Assembly (NCBI GenBank): GCA_049509915.1
Contig: JBEKZL010000104.1
Location: forward strand, 1-22,674
Source of the DNA: JBEKYD01 sp049509915
GTDB lineage: Bacteria; Acidobacteriota; Terriglobia; Bryobacterales; Bryobacteraceae
Direction of reading: 5' to 3'
Length of the DNA: 22,674 bases
The notes beneath the pieces were generated by a model. The model made no database searches. It worked only from the letters and a program-made list of their open reading frames with translations, and was not told where the DNA came from. Each line of letters begins with the position of its first letter. The first letter of the stretch is position 1. The position numbers and the translations under genes are program-made. Positions 8,509 through 15,580 of this stretch are shown in pieces.

Positions 8509-10110
8509 ATGCGCGGAATCGTCTACATGTCTATGCTTTCCGGGGCTGCGCTGCTGCTGGCCCAGGAGGGCGCGATTTCGGCCAGCCGGATTCGGGAAGA
8601 CGTCCGCTTTCTGTCGAGCGATGCCTTGGAAGGCCGCGGGGTCGGACAGCGGGGCGGCGACTTGGCTACCGAATACCTTGCGCATCAGTTCGCCCAAGCC
8701 GGGGCTCAACCGGCCGGCCGACAAGGCTCGTATTATCAGGACGTTCCGTTGGTCGGCGTGGAAACTCAAGGCGACCGCACGGAGCTTTCCGCCGAGGCCG
8801 ACGGGAAGCGAATCGATTTTGCCTGGCTGGAGGATTTCGTGGGTGTAGGCGCCGACGAGCGGCCGGATGCGCGCTTCGGAGGGGAGGCCGTCTTCGTGGG
8901 GCACGGCATCCATGCGCCGGAGTGGAATTGGGATGATTTTAAGGGACTTGACCTTACCGGTAAGGTGTTGGTTCTTTTCACTAACGAACCGCCCGGCGAC
9001 GACCCGAAATTCTTCGATGGCCGGGCACTCACCTACTACGGCCGTTGGGTCTACAAATACGAAGAGGGATTGCGGCGCGGAGCCCGCGCGGTACTGATTC
9101 TGCATACCGACCAAACCGCCGGTTACGGCTGGGACGTAGTACGGAGTTCCTGGGGCCGCGAAACGCCCTTCCTGAAACTGGCCGCCGGAGAGCCGGCCCT
9201 GGCTCTGGAGGGATGGCTATCGCGCGCGGCCGCGGAAAAACTGCTCGGCCTGGTGGGCAAGAATGTCGACGCGATGCTGGCCGCCGCCGACCGGCCGGAT
9301 TTCAAGCCGATCCCCCTCGGCATCCGCATCGCGGGCCGGCTGCATTCGAAGGTCCGCGACCTCCGAACCCGGAACGTGGCTGCCATGGTGCCGGGCAGCG
9401 ACCCCAACCTGAAAAACGAATTTGTCGTCTACAGTGCCCATTGGGACCATTTGGGAATTGCCGCTCCGGTCAAGGGCGATAGCGTCTACAATGGTGCCAT
9501 CGATAATGCCACCGGGTGCGGAATCCTGCTCGAATTAGCCCGCGCCTGGGCCGCCCTCCCACACAGACCAAAGCGCTCCGCCCTGTTTCTGTCGGTTACC
9601 GCCGAAGAGGCCGTCATGAAGGGGTCCGATTATTACGCCGCCCACCCGCTGGTTCCGGCCGAGAAGACCGCCATCGATCTCAATTACGACGCAGTGTATC
9701 CCTGGGGCCGTGCCAAAGAGATTGTCATCTCGGGAGCCGAACGCACGACAGCGCTCGCCGAAGCCTTGGCCATTGCCCGTCGTATGAACCTGGCCGTCAA
9801 ACCGGACGCCCACCCCGAACAGGGCCACTATTTCCGCTCCGACCATTTTTCCTTTGCCCGCGCCGGCATTCCTGCCTTTTCGATCGGCGTGGGCACCGAG
9901 TTCTATGGCAAACCGCCCGGCTACGGCGAGCGGATGTTCCAGGAGTACAACACCCTTCACTACCATCAGCCGTCCGACGAATTTCACGACGATTGGGACT
10001 TCACCGCCACAGCCCAAGCCGCCGAGTACGGCTTCCTGCTGGGCACCACCATCGCCAACCAGGAAAAACTCCCCGACTGGATTCCGGGCGATACGTTCCG
10101 GCGGCGGTGA
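8509..10110 (+). CDS. exported M28-family zinc aminopeptidase
   Basis: This 533-aa protein belongs to peptidase family M28, whose secreted members use two zinc ions to remove N-terminal residues from peptides. Metal-binding motifs appear in the expected order: H311 and D313 in SAHWDHLG, D332 in GAIDNATG, the catalytic and ligand glutamates E366/E367 in TAEEA, D394 in NYDAV, and H486 in LHYHQPSDEF. An insert-type PA-like region spans roughly residues 110-285. The ATG at 8509 is preferred because a hydrophobic Sec-type signal (about residues 1-25) begins there. An in-frame TTG at 8416 and ATG at 8419 would add 30-31 polar residues ahead of it. No strong Shine-Dalgarno supports any of these starts. 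It appears monocistronic, with the next gene convergent. Peptide versus amino-sugar substrate cannot be decided from sequence. Confidence 0.88.
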   Translation: MRGIVYMSMLSGAALLLAQEGAISASRIREDVRFLSSDALEGRGVGQRGGDLATEYLAHQFAQAGAQPAGRQGSYYQDVPLVGVETQGDRTELSAEADGKRIDFAWLEDFVGVGADERPDARFGGEAVFVGHGIHAPEWNWDDFKGLDLTGKVLVLFTNEPPGDDPKFFDGRALTYYGRWVYKYEEGLRRGARAVLILHTDQTAGYGWDVVRSSWGRETPFLKLAAGEPALALEGWLSRAAAEKLLGLVGKNVDAMLAAADRPDFKPIPLGIRIAGRLHSKVRDLRTRNVAAMVPGSDPNLKNEFVVYSAHWDHLGIAAPVKGDSVYNGAIDNATGCGILLELARAWAALPHRPKRSALFLSVTAEEAVMKGSDYYAAHPLVPAEKTAIDLNYDAVYPWGRAKEIVISGAERTTALAEALAIARRMNLAVKPDAHPEQGHYFRSDHFSFARAGIPAFSIGVGTEFYGKPPGYGERMFQEYNTLHYHQPSDEFHDDWDFTATAQAAEYGFLLGTTIANQEKLPDWIPGDTFRRR

Positions 10111-10197
10111 GTGCGGGCGCAGCAGCGCCACCCTGCCCGCCGGGCCCTGCGAGGGACAGTCCGGCCGCTTCCGCCTGCCCCCAGCCTCTCCCAGTGT

Positions 10198-10277
10198 TCC
10201 TTTTCCACGGTGCCAGCAGGCTCCGCGCCGTGCCGACCACGCCCGTGCATTGGCGTCCGAGGCTTCGTGGAAAAGGA
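10198..10277. repeat. 12-bp perfect inverted repeat between convergent genes
   Basis: TCCTTTTCCACG (10198-10209) and CGTGGAAAAGGA (10266-10277) are exact reverse complements separated by 56 bp. A shorter internal stem, CACGGTG with CGCCGTG and one G-U pair, could form inside. It sits in the 210-bp gap between the 3' ends of the M28 and kinase genes. It may act as a shared bidirectional terminator or be a remnant of a small element. No T-run follows either arm. Confidence 0.5.
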
Positions 10278-10320
10278 GATCCCGGAGCACCGGCCTGAGT
10301 TGTGCCTAAGAACGCTGTGC

Positions 10321-12927
10321 TCACTTCGTGGCGGCGAGGTTGACTTTGCTCGCCGCCTGCTCCGCCTCGGCTCGAAACCTGTTCGCTTTCTCCGGTTGAC
10401 TTAACGCGTCGTACAAGCCGGCAAGATCCTTTCGGGCATTCTGTAGCCAGCTCACGGAAGGATTGACCTGCTTTTTCAAAATCGCATAGCCGCTGAGAAG
10501 TTGCCCCTGTGCTTCCCGGTATCTACCCGCGCGGAACAACGTTCGTCCGAGCTTAATCCGCGTAATGCCCGCATTGAGGTGATCGGCTGGCAGCGTTACT
10601 GCAAAGACCTGTAGGGCTTCCCGGTAAAGTTGCTCCGCGCGGCGATACTGCTTTCGCTCCAGGTAAACGCCCGCCAGATTGGACAGGGCGATCCCGATCA
10701 GATAGTGGTGGCCGTTGTACACCGCCCGATAGATATCGGCCATTCGGCCGAATCGCGCCTCGGCCTCGTCCAGATACTTGCGGGAATACGCCACGCTTCC
10801 CAGCTCGTTGAGCACCGATGCGACTTGACGGCTCACCGGCCCATATACCTGCTCTTCGATGGACAGCGCTTTCTTGAGCACCTCGACGGCTTCGTCGGAC
10901 CGGCGCTGCATCTGGAGAGCGCGCCCCAGCACGGTCCATGCGTGTGCCGTTTCCGGGTGGTCTTTGCCGTAGTAAGCAAGATCGATAGCAAGCGCCTGGC
11001 GATCCAGGTTCTCGGCTTGCGCGTAATATCCCAGATCGTACTGAACCGCGCCGACATTAATCAAAGCATCGGCGGCCAGCGGGTGACGCTCGCCGTACAA
11101 CTTACGGTTCATATCGAGCACGCGGCGAAACAAGGGGTCCGCGAGGGTGTAGCGCCCCGCGTAAAAATGCGTGGATGCCAGTTCGTTGAGGCTGGCGGCG
11201 AGCTCGGCGCTGACCGGGCCTCTCGCCGAATCGAGCCGCACCGCCTGTTCCAGCACGGCCGCGGCTTGATCGTACGCGCCGCGCTCTTCGAGGACCCGGC
11301 CGAGAGCGGTCGTGTTCCTGGCTACGGCGGCGTCGCCCGCCGGCAGATGCCGCTTGCTCATTTCGAGCCCCTTGCGCACCAGCCGCTCGGCCTCCGGTAA
11401 CTGCGCCTGATCGATTCGGAGCAGACCGAGTGCCACTAGGCTATCCGCCACTTCGGCGCTATCGGCGCCGAAAACGGATCGCCGCTCATTGAGCCCGGAA
11501 CGCAGCAGCGAATCCGCGCGTTCGAATCTGCCCAGCTTCTGATAAAGGCCCCCGAGCGTCTGATAAAGGTCGGCCTGGACCGTGGGTTCGCTGTTCAGGG
11601 CCTCCGCCTCCTGAACGCCACGGTCGAGCAAGGTGATCACGCGCAGATTCTCGCCGGGTCCGACCGCCTCATCGCCGCCCTGAAACAGTCGCAGCATGAA
11701 TTGTTGGATGCGTTGCGCGCGGGCCGCTTCCGCGCGGGCCGCATTACGGGCGATCGCCAGCCGCGCGGTAAAAAACACAGCCATGGCGGCAACGGCGGTG
11801 ATGATCAGTGCCGCCACGGTAACAGCTCGCCGGTTCCGGCGGACGAATTTCCGTGCATGGTAACCCAGCCTATCCGGCTGGGCTTCGAGCGGCTCGTTCT
11901 TCAGGTAATGATCGATATCGCGAATGAGCGCGTCGACCGACGCGTATCGCCGCGCCGGATCCTTATGCATCGCCGTGAGACACATCACGTCGAGGTCGGC
12001 CACGCCAGAGGGCTTCTCCGGTTCGTGCTCGAGGACAATCGTCTCCACCTCGCCCGGCGAGCGATCCGACAGATCGAAGGGAAGCTTACCCGCGAGCAAC
12101 TCATACAGAACTACCCCGAGCGCATAAATGTCCGTGTAAATTCCCGCGCCGTCGCCGCGTAGCTGTTCCGGCGCCGCATAGGCGGGCGTCATCAGGCGCA
12201 GGCCTGTGCGCGTTTGATCGACCGGGGCGTCGAACCCGTCCAGTTGCTTGGCGATGCCGAAATCGAGCAGGCGAACGCTTCCGTCCGGCGTGACGAGGAT
12301 ATTCGACGGTTTCAAATCGCGATGAATGACGGCATGGAGATGGACGTAGTGGACCGCCGCGCAGACCTCCCGGAAAAGCCGCAACCGTTCCCCAACCGAT
12401 GCTTCGCTCCGCACGCAATGCGCCGTGAGCGGTAGCCCTTCGACGTACTCCATCACAAACCACGGGGTACCGTCGGGAAGAGCGCCCCCATCATAGAGCC
12501 GTGCGATCGACGGGTGATTGAGTTGAGCCAGGGTCCGCTGCTCCATGGCAAAACGGTCGCGGCGCGCAGGTGAAAGCAAGGCGTCGCGCAGGATTTTGAT
12601 CGCCACCATATTGCCGAGGTCGTCGCGCTCGCCGAGATAAACGACGGCCATTCCGCCTTCCCCCAGCAACCTCCTGATGCGCCAGGGGCCCACTTTTTTG
12701 AAAGGCAGCGGTGCGGCATGGCCGATGAGCTTTTCCGCAACCTCAGCCATATCGGAATCGAGCAGAGAGCCGCCCTGAACGTCCGCCTGCAGCATGGCGG
12801 CCACGTCGCCGATCAGGGATTCGTCGTCTCCACAGCTCTCCCTGAGGAACGAAGCCTGCTCGGACCCAGGAAGGTCCGCCGCATCGTGAAACAAGGCTTG
12901 AATTCGACGCCAACGCGCGGTTTCCAT
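10321..12927 (-). CDS. membrane-anchored PknB-type Ser/Thr protein kinase with ten TPRs
   Basis: This 868-aa protein phosphorylates Ser/Thr residues, and its C-terminal half is a protein-interaction scaffold. A short helical segment typical of Solibacter kinases (WRRIQALFHDAADLP) precedes the catalytic domain at about 81-345. That domain has glycine loop GEGGMA (89-94), VAIK (K111), HRDLKPSN (D204), DFG (222-224) and APE (252-254), so an active kinase is expected. One transmembrane helix lies at about 367-390, followed by about ten 35-42-aa TPRs (about 445-860) resembling kinesin light chain repeats. Topology would put the kinase inside and the TPRs outside. The gene starts 6 nt after the sigma factor stop, so the two are co-transcribed. 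Linked ECF sigma/kinase pairs are known in Acidobacteria and Planctomycetes. What this kinase phosphorylates is inference; the sigma factor is the obvious candidate. Confidence 0.93.
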   Translation of the reverse strand: METARWRRIQALFHDAADLPGSEQASFLRESCGDDESLIGDVAAMLQADVQGGSLLDSDMAEVAEKLIGHAAPLPFKKVGPWRIRRLLGEGGMAVVYLGERDDLGNMVAIKILRDALLSPARRDRFAMEQRTLAQLNHPSIARLYDGGALPDGTPWFVMEYVEGLPLTAHCVRSEASVGERLRLFREVCAAVHYVHLHAVIHRDLKPSNILVTPDGSVRLLDFGIAKQLDGFDAPVDQTRTGLRLMTPAYAAPEQLRGDGAGIYTDIYALGVVLYELLAGKLPFDLSDRSPGEVETIVLEHEPEKPSGVADLDVMCLTAMHKDPARRYASVDALIRDIDHYLKNEPLEAQPDRLGYHARKFVRRNRRAVTVAALIITAVAAMAVFFTARLAIARNAARAEAARAQRIQQFMLRLFQGGDEAVGPGENLRVITLLDRGVQEAEALNSEPTVQADLYQTLGGLYQKLGRFERADSLLRSGLNERRSVFGADSAEVADSLVALGLLRIDQAQLPEAERLVRKGLEMSKRHLPAGDAAVARNTTALGRVLEERGAYDQAAAVLEQAVRLDSARGPVSAELAASLNELASTHFYAGRYTLADPLFRRVLDMNRKLYGERHPLAADALINVGAVQYDLGYYAQAENLDRQALAIDLAYYGKDHPETAHAWTVLGRALQMQRRSDEAVEVLKKALSIEEQVYGPVSRQVASVLNELGSVAYSRKYLDEAEARFGRMADIYRAVYNGHHYLIGIALSNLAGVYLERKQYRRAEQLYREALQVFAVTLPADHLNAGITRIKLGRTLFRAGRYREAQGQLLSGYAILKKQVNPSVSWLQNARKDLAGLYDALSQPEKANRFRAEAEQAASKVNLAATK

Positions 12928-12933
12928 CGCTGT

Positions 12934-13455
12934 TCAGTGCCGAAGTTCAAGTGCCAGCCAGGCCCTGGCAGCTCGCCAATCGCGAAGAATCGTGGTCTCG
13001 GAGACTTGGAGTAAATCGGCGATTTCGGCAATCTCGAGGCCGCCGAAGAATCGGCCTTCCACCATCATTGCCTGGCGCGGCTCGATGCGAGCGAGTTCGT
13101 CGAGCGCGGTATCCAGGCGTAGCATTTCCTGTTCGCATGACACCGCGGCAAGTGATTCGTCAAGGGTGATGAAGCAGGCGCCGTCGTCTCCGCCCCGTTT
13201 GACGGCGTTCCGGCGGCGGGCGGCTTCGACCAGCACCTGGCGCATGGCGCGCGCGGCGATGCGCTTGAAGTGCAATGGGGAAGTGGTTGCGAAGCGGGGT
13301 GAGGCCGCCAGCTTGAGCCAGACCTCGTTCACCAGAGCGGTCGGATTCAGCGTGACGCTTCCATCGCCACGCTTCACCGTAGCCGCCAGGCGGCGAAGTT
13401 CCTCGTAGGTAAGGCTGAAGAGGTGGTCCAGATCCGTACGTGATTCCGGGGTCAT
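12934..13455 (-). CDS. ECF-type RNA polymerase sigma factor, TIGR02999-like
   Basis: This 173-aa protein redirects RNA polymerase to a small set of promoters. Region sigma-2 covers about residues 8-82 (LTYEELRRLA, NPTALVNEVWLKL, HFKRIAARAMRQVLVEAARRR). Sigma-4 covers about 112-170 with the helix-turn-helix GLEIAEIADLLQVSETTILRDWRAARAWL. This pattern fits the TIGR02999 group, expanded in Solibacter. The ATG at 13455 is chosen over an in-frame TTG at 13461; a weak GGA lies about 9 nt upstream of the ATG. No anti-sigma factor gene is present. The next gene, 6 nt downstream, encodes a Ser/Thr kinase, so activity is more likely controlled by phosphorylation than by a classical anti-sigma factor. 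The gene diverges from the secreted HAF-repeat protein, which could be a target. Confidence 0.93.
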   Translation of the reverse strand: MTPESRTDLDHLFSLTYEELRRLAATVKRGDGSVTLNPTALVNEVWLKLAASPRFATTSPLHFKRIAARAMRQVLVEAARRRNAVKRGGDDGACFITLDESLAAVSCEQEMLRLDTALDELARIEPRQAMMVEGRFFGGLEIAEIADLLQVSETTILRDWRAARAWLALELRH

Positions 13456-13495
13456 CGACAATTTCCAGCCACAATGGCGGTTTCCGCCGCCCCGC

Positions 13496-13522
13496 TACGC
13501 AATGCTTAGTGAGAATTGTTCC
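13496..13522 (-). promoter_or_regulatory. possible ECF-type promoter for the sigma/kinase operon
   Basis: On the minus strand GGAAC (13522-13518) is followed after 18 nt by CGTA (13499-13496), about 40 bp before the sigma ATG. GGAAC and CGT are the usual ECF -35 and -10 cores, but the spacing is 1-2 bp longer than typical. If real, it implies autoregulation. Confidence 0.25.
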
Positions 13523-13677
13523 AGCCAGCGTGACAGCACGAGAAACTCTGTCCAGGATTTTACCACTGAGAATCGGACGGGGCGACAAAGCGAGTACTGG
13601 GGTAGAGGATCGAAGAGGGGTGGCTGGATGTGTACCGCTTGAAGCCTGGGATGCCAAAATCGAAATTCCGGATTAAC

Positions 13678-13683
13678 AAGGAG
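13678..13683 (+). promoter_or_regulatory. ribosome binding site deciding the start of the HAF-repeat gene
   Basis: AAGGAG lies 6 nt before the ATG at 13690. It fixes this start over the upstream in-frame codon at 13630. Confidence 0.7.
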
Positions 13684-13689
13684 ATCGAG

Positions 13690-15339
13690 ATGAAGAAGAG
13701 GATATTGTCTGTGCCGCGCCGGGGAACGCCACCGCATTCCGTCGCTCTGCCGCTGCTGTTGGCCGCGGCTCTAGCGCTCGTAGGACAATCGCGCGCCTCC
13801 GCGCAAAGCATCACGACTTACGATGCCCCAGGGGAACCCACCGCAACTTACCCCATCGCCATCAACCTGGGAGGCACTGTAGCGGGCTACTTTACCGACG
13901 CCGCCGGGTTTCACGGCTTCCTCCGGACCCCCGGTGGAGCGTTCACAACCTTTAACCCTCCAACAGACTTTGTGGCAACCGGGACTGGGACGGCCGTGGT
14001 CTTCGGTCTGAATGACCTGGGAGCGGTCGTAGGGGCTTACACCAACGCCAGCTTTGTGCAGACTGGATACATGCGCGATCCGCTCGGGAACTTCACCGAC
14101 ATCGCTCCGCCCGGCAGCACCCTTACCAACGTCAACATCAGCATAAACGACAGCGGCGAAATCGCCGGATCTTGGGTGGATTCGTCGCTGCCGGCCAAAA
14201 CGCACGGATTCGTGCGGAGTGCGACCGGTAGCTATACGAGCTTTGACATCGGCGTGCCCACCACGAATATCACCGTCACCAATATCAATAGCAGTGGTCA
14301 GGTCGCCGGCTACTATTCCGACTCCACTTTCCACAACCATGGATTCGTGCGGAGCGCAACCGGCGCCATCACCACTTTCAGTGCAACAAGCCCCTTCACG
14401 GGCATCACGGTTTATAGCATGAACGATGGTGGGGAAATCACGGGATATACGGTAGATGGCACAACCTACGAAGGGTTCGTGCGCTCGGGCACTACCATCA
14501 CGACCTTCGAGGGTAACTCTATGCCGGTGACTTTCCCCCAAAGTATCAACGTCTCCGGCACCGTCGTGGGGTATGACTGCGACGTCACCTTTAACAACTG
14601 CAACGGTTTCGTGCGGAACCCTCTCGGAACAATCACCAGCCTGGAGGTGGCGGGTGCATCCAATACGCTACCCAACAGCGTGAACAATCTCGGCACGATT
14701 TCGGGGATATGGCTTGACGGCTCCTTCAAACGCCACGGGTTCATAGCGGAGTTCACGTCGCCAGCTCCCGGTTCGGGTAGGAGCTGCAACGGCACGTACA
14801 CCGGTTCTTTCAATGGCGACGTGACGGTATCGGCCGGCCAGACATGCAACTTCGTCAGCGGGGGCATCACAGGAAATGTGATATCGACCGGCGGCGCCCT
14901 GGGTCTTTCCGGCGTCACCGTGAGCGGCAACGTTCTGATCACGGGCGGTACCTTCGCCATCGGTCCGTCCACTACGATCGACGGCGGCCTGCTGATTGGC
15001 GGCCTTTTCCCTCCATCGAGCCAGAACCAGGTTTGCGGGGCCACGGTGCATGGCAATTTGCAGTTCCTGGTCAACGGGTCCCCTGTTCAGATCGGCTCGG
15101 CCTCCCCATCGTGCCCAGGCAACATGGTCGGCGGCAATCTCCAGGTCGAACTCAACCCGGGAGCAACGGCGATCTTCAATAACACGGTTGACGGCAATTT
15201 GCAGGACGAATTAAATCTTGGCGCGACACGGGTGTTCGACAACGTTGTTAGACAGAGCCTGCAATGCCAGGCTAACCTCTTCATCACTGGAAGTGGAAAC
15301 ACGGCCGGGCAGAAGCAGGGCCAGTGCGCGACGTTTTGA
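13690..15339 (+). CDS. secreted seven-HAF-repeat protein with GNLQ-repeat C-terminus
   Basis: No enzymatic function is recognised in this 549-aa protein. A Sec signal spans residues 1-38 (MKKR, hydrophobic core 18-32, ASA before the cut). Residues 40-358 contain seven repeats of about 45 residues with the pattern IN..G.V.GYY.D....HGFVR...G..TTF, matching the HAF extracellular repeat family (TIGR02913). They start near 40, 95, 143, 191, 238, 276 and 323. Seven such units could close a seven-bladed propeller. Residues 362-549 form a glycine-rich region with GNVLITGG, VHGNLQF, VGGNLQVELNPGA and VDGNLQDELNLGA, suggesting a beta-helical or bactofilin-like stack, ending in a QCQ...GQC segment. Its base composition is visibly less G+C-rich than its neighbours. 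It is divergent from the sigma/kinase pair. A role as a surface or envelope-exposed structural or sensing protein is a guess. Confidence 0.82.
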   Translation: MKKRILSVPRRGTPPHSVALPLLLAAALALVGQSRASAQSITTYDAPGEPTATYPIAINLGGTVAGYFTDAAGFHGFLRTPGGAFTTFNPPTDFVATGTGTAVVFGLNDLGAVVGAYTNASFVQTGYMRDPLGNFTDIAPPGSTLTNVNISINDSGEIAGSWVDSSLPAKTHGFVRSATGSYTSFDIGVPTTNITVTNINSSGQVAGYYSDSTFHNHGFVRSATGAITTFSATSPFTGITVYSMNDGGEITGYTVDGTTYEGFVRSGTTITTFEGNSMPVTFPQSINVSGTVVGYDCDVTFNNCNGFVRNPLGTITSLEVAGASNTLPNSVNNLGTISGIWLDGSFKRHGFIAEFTSPAPGSGRSCNGTYTGSFNGDVTVSAGQTCNFVSGGITGNVISTGGALGLSGVTVSGNVLITGGTFAIGPSTTIDGGLLIGGLFPPSSQNQVCGATVHGNLQFLVNGSPVQIGSASPSCPGNMVGGNLQVELNPGATAIFNNTVDGNLQDELNLGATRVFDNVVRQSLQCQANLFITGSGNTAGQKQGQCATF

Positions 15340-15349
15340 TTTACACCGC

Positions 15350-15365
15350 GCTGTCGGCCGACAGC
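15350..15365. repeat. 16-bp perfect palindrome after the HAF-repeat gene
   Basis: GCTGTCGGCCGACAGC begins 10 bp after the TGA of the HAF-repeat gene. As RNA it would form only a short hairpin after opening the centre, and no T-run follows. It could be a protein-binding site or part of a factor-dependent terminator. A small GGGGC/GCCCC hairpin follows at 15420-15434. Confidence 0.4.
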
Positions 15366-15580
15366 CGGGGGCCGGCTTGGGAGGGAATACCGCGCAGCGT
15401 TTCGCGGCGATGTTGCCCAGGGGCCTTCAGCCCCGGATTAACAGTCTGTCCGCAGCAATCCACGGGCCGCGTGCGCGACCAGTGGATGCGTCGCCGCGAC
15501 CGCCCGGGATCTCGTCCGCCCCTGAGTCCGGCCCTTCCGCCCGATGCGCGGCCAAAGGAGGTCGAGCCTTTCCGCGGGCG

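Noticed and set aside
13476..13488. GGCGG-TTT-CCGCC hairpin before the sigma gene as a riboswitch or terminator
   Set aside because: Only five pairs with no T-run, and no known riboswitch core around it.
13771..14541. 256-codon minus-strand ORF
   Set aside because: Antisense to the HAF repeats; its apparent periodicity only mirrors the repeats on the other strand.
13690..15339. repeats in the HAF gene as a CRISPR or tandem DNA repeat array
   Set aside because: The repeats are at protein level with diverged DNA; there are no identical repeat units with spacers.
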